From NCBI GenBank assembly GCA_032718475.1, contig JAUCBJ010002050.1:1-39835 (forward strand): a stretch of 39,835 nucleotides of DNA, read 5' to 3'. The stretch comes from Nemertoderma westbladi (taxonomy: Eukaryota; Xenacoelomorpha; Nemertodermatida; Nemertodermatidae). Below, in pieces: positions 10,600 through 20,315 of the stretch (within the stretch, counting starts at the first letter, position 1; the number at the start of each line of letters is the position of its first letter). The notes under the pieces were generated by a model, which saw only the letters and a program-made list of their open reading frames with translations, made no database searches and had not been told where the DNA came from. The translations under genes and the position numbers were made by a program.

Positions 10600-11010
10600 A
10601 ATACACTACAATAAAATGTGGGAGAAGGTTAAAACAGTCAGACATCCTCGCAAACACAACCTATAGGCCTACTGTAGTTCAGTTGGTACTTTTAGATCGC
10701 TGCAAAGAATCAACTCTAAATAATTTAAAATGGGCCGAAATTAAAGCATTACAAACAACGAAATGGGAGCATGATTTGATTTTCGAACAGTTGTCGCCTC
10801 CTAACGGCAGACTGGGGAACTGCAGACTGTTGAGCGTCCTTCCTAAACACACAGACTATGCTGTAATAAAACCCTCCCAAGAACCAGCAAAAAAAAACAT
10901 TTCAAACAAAGAAATGGGAGAAGGTTTTCACTTTCAGATATTTCGCCCCCTAGCGGCAGACTGGATAACTGCATACTTCTGAGCGTCCTCCCAAACACGC
11001 AGCCTATTAT
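10600..11010 (+). repeat. CTCF-motif repeat monomers (unit A)
   Basis: Two or three further monomers of the family seen at 1270-2330. One contains tcgcctcctaacggcagact ggggaactgcag (about 10794-10825). Another contains ttcgccccctagcggcagac (from about 10941), which on the minus strand gives CCGCTAGGGGGCG, a very good CTCF-type match. A 99-codon open frame over this stretch starts on a non-ATG codon and is an artefact of the repeat. The unit B copy is at about 24285-24700. Confidence 0.75.
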
Positions 11011-11599
11011 GGTCAGGTACATATTTGCAGAATGTCAGTTAGAACAGTTTGAGTCTGATGGTTCAACTGCTGTTATACAGTTTCCTACCAGCTGAAATAG
11101 TTTGGCCGAAACCGGGACAGGCCCGGGTTTTAGACAGTCCCGATTCTAAGGGCCCTGGCATGATCGGCTATTCTGTCCATATAGCCTCTGGGCTCGAAAA
11201 ATAGACATAAAGCGAAAAACGCCATAGGCGCAATGATAAAAACAGCAGCTGCTGTATATATGGAAATTTAGAAGAGGGCCTCGTATTGCTATTCAATGGA
11301 TTGGCCCAAACTGCAGAGAAATATATTACTTGCCAAGTTTTACAGTAAGCAAACAGAAACTATTAGTTTGCAATGTATTGCCCCGTCAGCTGATAGCTCT
11401 CCCCAGTGAATCCAATGGGAATATCCAAACAATAAACCAACTACTAATAATTGTGGCGGTGTATTTAATTTTAATTAACCCTGTTCCGGGCTATAAAATG
11501 CTGTACAAATACCGGGGGTGGGGGGGTCATATTGATATACGATGCTATAAATTCATATTTTCAGGTTTTCTAGGGCGCTGATTCTAATGGAATACATTT

Positions 11600-12420
11600 G
11601 AAATATGCCAGATCATTGCTACTTGTATTTTTCGGCGTAATTTGGCAAATTTTGCCACTAGCACCAAATTTCGTACCCATCACCAAGAAGTACAAGTTTA
11701 CGATCTCCAGTGCTGTTTTTATTGATTTCATCGGATTAAGGACCCTCATAAACCCGTATAACGCAAGAAACAAGATGATACTATCTACTGATCAATTTAC
11801 TCATTTTCCAAAATTTGGTGCTGGCACAACAATTTTCACCCACCGACGAAAAATACAAGTTTGAAAACTCTTATGAAATTTTTACTGATTCCATTGAATT
11901 CAGAACCCTAACAAACCCATAAAACGCAAGAAACAAGGTGACACAATCAATTGATATATTTGATGGTTTTCAAAATTTGGTGCTAGCACCACATTTTGCA
12001 CCCACTTCCGAAAAATACAAGTTTGAGATGTCTAGTTCGATAATTATATATTCCATTGAATTCAGAACAGCCATAAACCTCTAAAATGCAAGAAATAAAT
12101 TGTCACAAGCAATTTTATCTATTGAATGGATTTTCAAAATTTCGTGCTAGCACCAAAATTTGCATACAGCACCGAAAAATACAAGTTTGATACGCTTGGT
12201 GCAACTCGTATATATTTCATCAAAACCAGAACCACAAAAAACCCCAATTGCGTAAAAAACAAGTTTCAAACAATCAATTTACAAAATTGACATATTTCAA
12301 AACATGGTGCTGGCACCAAAATTTGGCACCCACTGAAAAAAACAAGTTTGAAATTTCTAAATAAATTTATATGAATTCCATCCAATTGCGAGCACAAAAA
12401 CAACGGTGTAAATCAAAAAT
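11600..12420 (+). repeat. 163-bp satellite-like array inside the piggyBac-like element
   Basis: Five imperfect units are marked by the palindromic core ggtgctagcacc and followed by aaattttgcacccac and gaaaaatacaagttt. The gcacc of each core begins at 11661, 11824, 11986, 12150 and 12313, giving steps of 163, 162, 164 and 163 bp. Between the cores lie conserved segments such as attccattgaattcagaacc and cataaaacgcaagaaacaag. No coding frame survives. Confidence 0.85.
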
Positions 12421-12646
12421 AGAGATGTTACAATTCATATTTAATGAAATGTAATTTTCAAAAAACGTCTCAAAAAAGTGCCAAAAGTAGGGTTCAAAAA
12501 TGGTGCTATAACTCGAAAACTACCCAATATTTTCGAAAACGGTTTTCACTACTAGGAAGACAATAGATTTTTAGAAAAAGTCATAAAATTTCAGATTCCC
12601 AACTGCGTTTGTTTCAGAATTATAATAAAAAAACCACGGGGAGGGA

Positions 12647-12673
12647 GGGGGGTCATATTGACCCCCCCCCCCC
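12647..12673. repeat. G/C-run palindrome at the right end of the piggyBac-like element
   Basis: ggggggtca, loop tat, and tgacccccc form a perfect 9-bp stem (12647-12667), extended by a run of 12 C from 12662. A preceding ggggagggagg adds to the G-rich strand. It could form a hairpin or a G-quadruplex and is a likely site of replication slippage or base-calling error. Confidence 0.8.
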
Positions 12674-13035
12674 GGGTTTAATAGGGTTAATGCGACATTG
12701 ACCTCGTTATGCAATGCTTAGACAAACTATACTATAGAATATTACACTAAATTATATACAATACAATACATAGACGTACACCCAGAGGACTGGCCAGAAG
12801 TAGAGCCAGAGTGATAGTATGAATGACCTCATTCATTGATTAGAATTAATAATAGAGACTCATATAGATCAGTGCTGTAAGTACAAATAGTAAATTATAT
12901 TGGCAATTTACCAACTTGCAGGGGAGGAGTAGTCGTACTTTTGCGTTATTATAGTAGTAGAGATAGTGATATGGTACATTTAACAAAATTTGGGTAGACT
13001 TTCCGAAATTGTTGCACTCGTTTTTTAGGGGGTCT

Positions 13036-13392
13036 TAAACATAGCAACGGAGAAAAGTGCCATAGCAACAACTCTTACAGTAGATATGACGAGTTGAAAT
13101 TTAAGAAAGATTACTATTTTGGATATGAAGAATTTAATGGCATATTTAGTATGTTGAAAATACCATAGCAACCAAGTAAAAACGACCTTCAAAGTTAGAA
13201 GTAGTAGTAGTAGTAATATGTCCAAGTCTAAGGAACAATATGCACTACTTGCTTGCTTGCAGTTACCATGGCAACGTATAACTTTGGCTAGAAACGGGCT
13301 ATATATTAGCCATAGCGTCATTAAAATCAACTATATTGAGTATAACGAATAATATGCAATATGTTTCAGTTTCTAGATGCCATGGCAACTTG
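13036..13392. promoter_or_regulatory. Cluster of CCATRGCAAC motifs at about 105-bp steps (unit A)
   Basis: CATRGCAAC occurs at about 13040-13048, 13061-13069, 13164-13172, 13267-13275 and 13381-13389. Two copies are the full CCATGGCAAC. RFX proteins bind X-boxes whose half-site is (G)GYAAC. Steps of 102-114 bp, and shared aatatgca-like sequence upstream of the later copies, suggest an old tandem repeat carrying the motif. Calling it regulatory is inference. The minus-strand frames over this region (101 and 81 codons) are not recognisable. The unit B copy is at about 25515-25880. Confidence 0.4.
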
Positions 13393-14021
13393 TCAGAATT
13401 GTTAACAAATGCCAGCAGAATACTACTGCTGTTGGCTAGAGAGATACGATTGCCTGAATCCAAAACGTAACAAACAGATCTACTCTCTCTAACTGGTGCG
13501 GCAGAAAAACAGTCTGCGAACAAACAAAACTCGCCAGAAAACAACCCCGCACAGCGAATCCTAAACTAATAACGCTGACGGGCCGGCTATGTCCGTAAAT
13601 ATATTACTGTATAAGGGGCGTAATAATTATATGGGGCGGTGTGATTTATATGGGGTGTGGGTTTGCTAGCTAAATACTAGCAGGCTATTCAGCAGACAAA
13701 AAACCTAGTCTTTATATAATAATACAAAATAAAACAATACAAAGTTCTAGAACGCGTGTGTGTGTCAATTTAAATCGAACAAAAGGCAGTACAAAATAAT
13801 ATTGAACAGTTTACGTAAAAAATATACACCTTTTTTACTATGGGTTGGTGGCGAAAAATTGGGCTGGTAGCTGGTAGGGTGAAAAATTGGGTGTTAGATT
13901 GCTAGAATTGCCTTCTGTACGTGTAGGTCTAATACTCACAAATCGGTTGGTTTAAAAACAGAACTCTACAATAGAGCGTTTAATATCTAAATGGGTCATG
14001 AACGCCTTAGAATCTATTTAT

Positions 14022-14069
14022 AGAGTTGGGCGCTATATAAATAATAGTTTATTATTATTATTATTATTA
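14022..14069 (+). mobile_element. L2-like LINE 3' tail remnant with TTA microsatellite (unit A)
   Basis: ttgggcgctatataaataat followed by tttattattattattatta matches the end of the L2 element at about 6796-6833 (taggcgctatataaattata then an ATT-rich run). Only the last tens of bases are recognisable. The unit B copy is at about 26485-26528. Confidence 0.65.
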
Positions 14070-14164
14070 AATGCTGAGGGCTCTCCTTCGTATTTGGGAT
14101 TCAATCGGGCATGCAAGGTGTTAGTAACTACGCCTGAATTCGGCAACCTGTCCAGACTATAATT

Positions 14165-14368
14165 ATGAAGGAGAGTGTAGTGCTGTTATTTACTACTGTA
14201 CTGATAGCTAGCCTGGTTTCTAATCTAGAATTTTGTGGTCTAGGTGTTACGGCGGCAGCTCCTACAGTATCACTACTTTGGAAAAGGACACCATATAGTG
14301 TTAGTATAACCATCTTAGCCCTAATGAATGTTTTACACCAAAGTAGCAGTAAACTGCCCTCTGTCTAG
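14165..14368 (+). CDS. Short frame with signal-peptide-like N-terminus, doubtful (unit A)
   Basis: 67 codons from an ATG. Residues 1-19 (MKESVVLLFTTVLIASLVS) look like a signal peptide, followed by a region with one cysteine and no recognisable domain. In unit B (from 26622) the N-terminus is kept with one Glu-to-Asp change, but a 5-bp deletion after the TAAAP segment shifts the frame and ends it at 43 codons. It could be a first coding exon whose splice donor lies before the deletion, or chance. I do not recognise a family. Confidence 0.2.
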   Translation: MKESVVLLFTTVLIASLVSNLEFCGLGVTAAAPTVSLLWKRTPYSVSITILALMNVLHQSSSKLPSV

Positions 14369-14489
14369 TTAAAATAAACTAATACAGGCAGAACAGATGA
14401 CAGCCTACAGCCTACAAAAACAATTTGCTGCTAAAATAGCCACAATGCCGCCAAATACTGACACCAAATACCGCTAAATACGCCCTTGG

Positions 14490-14755
14490 CCCCTGTAGGA
14501 GTATGAAGGTCAACTGTAGGATTTTATACCTGATCACAATCCTCCTTGAGTGTATGATCCAATATTTCAACGTGGCGATTGGCAACGAATGGCTTGAACT
14601 GAACTTTGTCATTGTTGAGGTAGAATAATACCGAAGTAGCATCAGTCCAATATGTGACTTTCAGACTGGCCTCGAACTCACGCTGAACTAACTGAGCAAT
14701 GGTTGTCACTAATGTCACTGCCTGTAACCCTGCCCACGGTATCGTCATGTTCTTC
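14490..14755 (-). mobile_element. BEL/Pao LTR-retrotransposon fragment (unit A)
   Basis: The minus-strand frame 14524-14748 reads MTIPWAGLQAVTL, then LVQREFEAS, WTDATSVLFYL, FVANRHVEILDH and KEDCDQV. This corresponds to the RNase H-like part of BEL/Pao polyproteins, where the usual motifs are IPRxELQAA, WTDSxSVL, FVANR, I and W. The expected Ser of WTDS is Ala here, and NPADLxSRG is out of frame. No LTR or other pol domain is visible, so it is an old remnant that predates the duplication. Confidence 0.75.
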
Positions 14756-14759
14756 TAAA

Positions 14760-16466
14760 ACATTGTCTCACCTAAACATAAACACCATAAACACATTATA
14801 TAATCAGGATTACGACTCTAACCTTTCTGAGGTCAATGATGAGATTCGATCAAAGTTATGCCAATGTAATGTTTTGAGCAGTAAAATAACTCCTGAGTTA
14901 GTACATGATGCTTTGCACAAGCTACACGACGGTAAATCAGATGTAAACCAGACCTTTGACTCCGGAGTTCTAATAAACTGGGGTCCCTTATTTGAACAAT
15001 GTTTGGCTGAATTATTCAATTCTTTTCTTATCCATGGTTTCGTTTCTAAGTGTTTACTTCTCGTAGCGTTTGTCCCCTTAGTCAAGAATAAATTGTCTGA
15101 CCTCACTGATATATTCAATTACTGGCGATATCTTCTCTACTCATCAAGGCCTTTGAATGGGTGCTGCTGTTGAGTCAAGGTAGTAAGTTGAAGTTCGATG
15201 TTTGGATTTCGTCCCGGTTCAAGCACTGTTATGTGTCCATGGACAGCTGTTGAAGTGATAAAGTATTATTCCCGAAATTCAACGCCAGTGTTTGGATGTT
15301 TACTGGACCTTATAAAAGCATTTGATCTTGTCGAATGGAATAAGTTATTTATAGAACTGTTAAAGAATGGGGTTTGTCCATTATTTGTTAGGTGTTTGGT
15401 TTGGATCTATGTAAACCAATCCTGTTATGTTCGATGGAATAATATATCATCTAGTAAATTTGGGGTGGCTAATGGTGTTCGTCAAGGTTCAATATTACAT
15501 ACATACATATTACACGTTCTACATTATTTTGTGTTATTTTAAATTTACTTATTTTCAAGTTGAGATCATCAAAAGTTGGTTGCCATATCGGTTCATATTA
15601 CTTTGGTGCACTTGATTATGCTATTCTACTATTATGTCCCTATTTTACTGAATTAAAATTTATGGTCGATATCTGTAAGAACTTTTGTAAACATTATCAT
15701 TTACGTCTTTGTACTGATCCAGATCCTAAAAAATTTAAAACAAAATGTATTCCGTTTAACTTTAATTGGTGATCTCCTACATGTAGAATAGTTGTTAATG
15801 ACATTATTACCATGGGGTTAAAGAGGCTGTGCACTTAGGGAATCTTTTGCATTATACTGGTACAACTAGTTACAATATTGATTGTAAACGTGGTGTTTTT
15901 ATTGGTCAATTAGATAACATTAGAAGCGAGTTCAGGTTTGGTGTTCCAGATAATCAACGTCTGTACTGTACCAGTTTTTACTGTAGCCCTCTGTGGAATC
16001 TCGGTTCTAATAATTGTAATAGAATATATACAGCGTGGAACAAAATGTAAGATGGAAGATAATAAAATTAATGTAAAAAATAATGTAAGATATAATAAAA
16101 TTCGCATTCGTTGATTTTCCGCATTCCTGCACTATGTTAAGTAAACGCTTTATTACATTCAAAAATTCAATTATAAATAACAATAGGTTGTGCGTACGGT
16201 TTTTAGGTTATCTAACCATGTTTGTTTGTCATTCTCAATCGGGCACGAATTGTAGGCGCATTGCTAATGATTGTTAACTATTTAATTTAAATAGCGTCAC
16301 TCCAGCCTTGGCAAACCAGTTGTCGTACATTGAAACGCTTGTTAATCATAAGTGGAGAACTCCAGTTTGTAAGGAATTATCTTTAGCTATTATAGAACTC
16401 TTGCCAATCCCAGGGTTCACCAAGGATGAGTTGATCGCAATGCGTAACTTTGTCTCGTCGTATTAA
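14760..16466 (+). pseudogene. Old APE-type LINE reverse transcriptase remnant (unit A)
   Basis: Pieces in several plus frames together follow a LINE ORF2. They include LHDGKSDV and FVPLVKNKLSDLTDI (14900-15115), FGFRPGSSTVMCPWTAVEVI and CLLDLIKAFDLVEW (15201-15340), VRWNNIS and NGVRQGSIL (15430-15498), and SKVGCHIGSYYFGAL with YA-ILLLCP (15565-15640). These are followed by FNFNW, a block with RGVFIGQLDNIRSEF and SFYCSPLWNLGSN (about 15880-16020), and a C-terminus GFTKDELIAMRNFVSSY with stop at 16464-16466. The catalytic YADD box has lost both Asp codons in both units, so the element was dead before duplication. The clade is not assigned. Confidence 0.8.
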
Positions 16467-17500
16467 ATTATATTTAACATTATTTCTACGAATTATTTTT
16501 ATTATTCGAAGATGAAGCAGATACAACAGCACCTCCACCAGAAAATCTAATATGCGAGTCTGACTGAATTTGAACCATATTCGATGACGGACCAGATACA
16601 ACAGCACTGCCACAGGAAACTCTTCTAACTGACACTACTTCATTCTAACCATATTCGAAATATTTTGTAGTTTGTTCTAGTAACACTTTCACCTCCTTTG
16701 TATTTATAGAGAATATAGAGCATTGTCTTTTACCTTCACTATTGTGCCACATTCACGTGATGATTTGTCATTGTGACAAATAAAGGTGTCACTTTTCACC
16801 TAGCATTCCATTTTTAAATACCTTTAATTCAATACATTCAATACACACATAATTTTGTTTGATTTGAATTAATTACAATAAATGAAGTAAAAATGCAGAA
16901 TACATTCCGCAATAATACAAATATTCTGTTACATAAAGTAGTTAGTTATCTTATTAATTATAAAGTAGTTAGTTATCTTATTAATTAAAATACATAACCT
17001 ACACTACTGACAGACTGATGAACACAGAATGCAAAAAAAAATGAGACAAAAATAATCACTGAATTAACGTACTAATATGTAATGGTAATCAATGAATGAA
17101 TGTATGAATAGGTAGTTTTGAGTCACCTTGGCCTGACTCAGTACTGCTGTACTACAGTACATAATGGTATGTATGTTTCTCTGGTTTTGTCCTGTACACA
17201 CATAAAACAGTCCTTGGACTACCCAACTAGCCTCACTGGACTACAAGTATCTATAGAATAGACTAGAGCTACTGGTAGGCCTACATCTTCTGAATTGCTG
17301 CTACAGTATGTTGACCAGACCGCTACTGAAAAAAACACTTGTCTACCAGATGGACTTATTAGTACATTTGGATTTATTGCTTTGGTACTAAGTCAATTTT
17401 CTTTCAATGCTATTTTATAATATTTTTTAATATTGCTACACAATGTCTTTTATGTCTGAACTTTAAACCTTAAATTAATTTTAGGAGTTATTAAAGCGGG
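16467..17500. other. Shared non-coding sequence with a 27-bp local duplication in unit A
   Basis: No supported gene. taaagtagttagttatctta ttaatta is present twice in tandem in unit A (16934-16960 and 16961-16987) and once in unit B (near 29850-29876). A small perfect hairpin, tttgtca-ttg-tgacaaa, lies at about 16765-16781 next to aataaa and may be the 3' end of the old LINE. A 76-codon minus frame (16383-16613) overlaps the LINE C-terminus and is a shadow. Confidence 0.55.
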
Positions 17501-17506
17501 AACATG
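17482..17506 (+). other. Possible 22-nt micro-exon bracketed by consensus splice sites
   Basis: attttag / gagttattaaagcgggaaca tg / gtaagt: a good acceptor and a near-consensus donor enclose 22 bases in both units (unit B about 33063-33085). It is on the strand opposite to the possible exon next to it. This is suggestive only, since such pairs also arise by chance. Confidence 0.15.
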
Positions 17507-17554
17507 GTAAGTTTGGATATAGAGGTATTCATTCTGCAATAAATCTTTCAAAAG

Positions 17555-17676
17555 TCAATATTGGCAGTCAATTTTACATTTAGAGGGAAAGGACACATTC
17601 CATTTAGCAAATTCACCACAATTATTACCTCTATTAATAAATTTGGCAACACCATTTACATATTCATGGAGGTTTG
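17555..17676 (-). other. Possible terminal coding exon, minus strand (unit A, cut by the junction)
   Basis: The minus frame reads NLHEYVNGVAKFINRGNNCG, then EFAKWNVSFPSKCKIDCQY and a stop (tca at 17555-17557 on plus). Its composition looks protein-like but I recognise no family. At this copy the duplication junction replaces the upstream sequence, so any exon start is lost. See 33140-33265 for the intact context. Confidence 0.25.
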
Positions 17677-17829
17677 CTGGGGTAATTTGGGACAAGTCTT
17701 TTCTTAACTTTGATTGCAGTGGGGTTTGGTGGGTTGCTTAAATTGTAGGCCTGCACTTAACTTCACACTTTCTATGCCTATTTTAAATGCTGTAGGGCTG
17801 TCGGGTCGGGTAGACTTTCTAGCCGTAAC

Positions 17830-18870
17830 CAGTAAGTGTAAAGGTGTTTGCTTTCAGACATTTCGCACATGAGATGACAGATAACCTTATTCAATTATTC
17901 ACATAGATGCAAGAGGTAGTATAGTAGGGCCCATAGTACTGTACATATTTTGCCAAGATTCAGTTTATGATAAACAAATTAAAATCATGGAAATGGAAGT
18001 AGGTTTTCATTTTCGGGCCTAGATACAGTACATTCCAAGACTCAGCTTAAACAGATTAAGATGAAGGAAATGGAGACATGGGTAAGCGGAAGATATTTTT
18101 CATACATTTTTCCCTCTAGCAGCAGACTGGAGAACTGCAGCCCAATTACTGACCCCACCAAGCAGCCAAGACACATCAGCAGCAGCACACCGCATGATGT
18201 ATTCTAAACAGAGCTCATACTGATACATACATAGAAAGACAGACATACAACATATTTGACAAGTTTCAGTTTGAATTGAACGGATCATATATTATGGAAT
18301 GAGTCAAGGATGTCACTTTCAGACATTTCGCCCTCTAGCGGCAGAATGGAGAACCCGATAACCTTCTTCACAAAGATTCAACATGCGGACATGTGGTATA
18401 TTTAGTAGGGCTTATACTGTAGTTCATACTTTGCCAAGATTCAGCTTAAGGTAAACGAATTAGAAACACGGAAATAGGAGAAGGTTTTTACTTTCAGACA
18501 CTTAGCCCTCTAGCATCAGACTGGAGAACTGCAGATGAATCACCTTCCATTCTTCCTCAAAACGACATAGCGACAGCATGTAGTCGTTGTCTGGTACTTA
18601 TATTCTAAGACTCTGAAATGAATGTGTACAAGAAGTAAATGGGTACAGGCTATATGGCTGTATGGGAAGTGGAAGGTTTATCACTTTCATACATTTTTCC
18701 CTCAAGCGGAAGTCTGGAGAACTGCAGACTAATTACCGACTGACTCCACCAAGACACAGCAGCAGCAGCAAACTGACTGACTGACGCAGGATGTATTCTA
18801 GCTGAGCACATACTGGCATACAGACAGACCTACAACATACAGTATTTGACAAGTTTCTTATATTAATAAA
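17830..18870 (+). repeat. Degenerate tandem array with a CTCF-like core (unit B)
   Basis: Unit B counterpart of 1270-2330, with the same monomer order and only scattered substitutions and small indels (for example, a shorter cac/ccg tract around 18736-18780). The cores lie near 17850, 18094, 18316, 18494 and 18685. Confidence 0.8.
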
Positions 18871-19757
18871 TTATACTAACTCTTTAGAACCCCTAACAGT
18901 TACGGAAATTTCGCGATGAATTATGTCTTTGTTGAATTCTGGCTACTTTTATAGGAAATATTATTGCTGGTTACAAAATTCAGCATCAACGCCCCGCCAA
19001 CATGTTATGCTGCCTTCTGTCTCGGAATGCCTTCTATTACCAGAGAACCTAACCAACCTAAAGAAATAACGATCAGACTGACGATCAGAATACATAATAC
19101 TGTACAGTATATACTGTAACCAGCGACAATCAAAAACTGGCTTACTTGATAGGGCCTTCAAATAATGCAATCTTTTAAATAATTTATTTGGTTGTTTTTA
19201 AATTAGAAAATTAAAATTAAATTTGATAAATTTAAATGAAAAATAAAATTAATAAAATGGCGAAGGTTAACAGTTTTAAACATTTGGCCCACTAGCGGCA
19301 GACTAGCGGTAAGTTTTCAACGCGATTGATTTAAATCCGACAATATATTATGATGTCAAAATGGTACTGAATACCCTAATGCAGACGACTACAACAACTA
19401 TTTGCTATTATTGACCCATCCCGACAGTGTCAGTTTGCTAACGTTTCTTCAACTTCGTGGCTCGCCCCAAATTAATCTTGTATTGCTTCCTCTTAGGTAT
19501 CATTATTTATTCGAGAATTTTCATTGGACTCAATTAATAGTGGTTACATTTTGAGAATGTCAATGGGTCCCAGTAACATTAACTACGGTATCCATTGCAG
19601 TAGCATCTACCAGTAACCTTTACTTTTCAGTTTGTGGTACCTGTTCGGTACAGCTGTAGTTAAATTCAGACTTTCTGCCATCAATTAATTACGTTACCAG
19701 TTTAAAAATACAGACAAACTGACACTGTTAAGATAGAATCTCCGTTAATCTTTATTT

Positions 19758-20038
19758 AGATTTGCAGTTTGAATGGGAGAATCTTTTAGGCTAGTTTAGC
19801 CAAGGAATGACTGTTCACCACCATGGGTGATCTTCCACAGTAAACCCTTTCACTCGGTATCCCAAGTTGCCTTGGTTCCCATTTATCGACCACTGAAGGA
19901 TGAAAGCCGGGGTTGGGCTAGGCTGCAGCATTTAAAGCACTGCGCCCAAACAGTGCTGCCCCATCTAGGGATCGAACCCGGGCTCCCTAATCGGAAGCAC
20001 AGTAATGTCACCACTAGACCAAGATTTGCAGTTTGAAT
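19758..20038 (-). mobile_element. tRNA-derived SINE with 17-bp target site duplications (unit B)
   Basis: Unit B counterpart of the SINE at 3213-3493, with the same 247-bp body (19775-20021) and the same agatttgcagtttgaat repeats at 19758-19774 and 20022-20038. The few substitutions are scattered. Confidence 0.92.
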
Positions 20039-20315
20039 AAACGGATACCGCACCGGTAGCAGCTGTAGCCTATTTGTTTTCCTTAAACAATTATAAATAT
20101 TAAGAACAACGTAGTGCCGGCTGTACTTCAGGCCTGTACCGCAGGCCTACCGGAACCGGGTACCGGTAATTAATTACTGAATTAGGATTATTAAATTATT
20201 ACTGTATTATTAAACACTGGCTTTACTATAATTCTGCCGTTTATCCTATTTTTCCAGCATTTATTTAAGTTAAAAAGTGTTACCAGAGCAGCTCTTAGCT
20301 ATAGAATAAAGCAGT

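Larger units (their letters stand above)
11475..12690. mobile_element. Non-autonomous piggyBac-like element with TTAA target duplications, unit A only
   Basis: TTAA at 11475-11478 and 12687-12690 bracket a 1208-bp insert, and unit B has a single ttaattaatgcg at the same place (about 25166-25177). The ends read CCCTGTTCCGGG at the left and, on the opposite strand, CCCTATTAAACCCGGG at the right. This matches the CCYT/TTAA terminal signature of the piggyBac superfamily. Subterminal G-runs with the same ggggggtcatattga occur at both ends (11520-11535 and 12647-12661). There is no transposase frame inside, so it would need a transposase in trans. The body is filled by a 163-bp repeat array. Confidence 0.85.
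1123..17675 (+). repeat. Tandem duplication, unit A (16.55 kb)
   Basis: Direct repeat partner of 17676-33261. Collinearity can be followed throughout: the CTCF-motif array (1290 and 17840), tRNA-SINE (3230 and 19775), 31-bp TIR element (9606 and 23173), 73-codon peptide frame (9972 and 23670), BEL/Pao remnant (14524 and about 27000-27967) and dead LINE (14760 and 27981). Insertions unique to this unit are an L2 LINE at 3771-6835 and a piggyBac-like element at 11479-12686. Substitution divergence is about 1-2% by eye. It could be a genomic duplication or two haplotypes joined by assembly. Confidence 0.95.

Noticed and set aside
10683-10982. 99-codon plus frame identical in both units (also 24378-24677)
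   Set aside because: It starts on a non-ATG codon and lies entirely within CTCF-motif repeat monomers. Its identity in the two units is explained by the generally identical DNA tract.
11600-12420. CRISPR-like array because of regular 163-bp spacing
   Set aside because: The repeated part is nearly the whole unit and is imperfect; this is a satellite-type tandem array in animal DNA.
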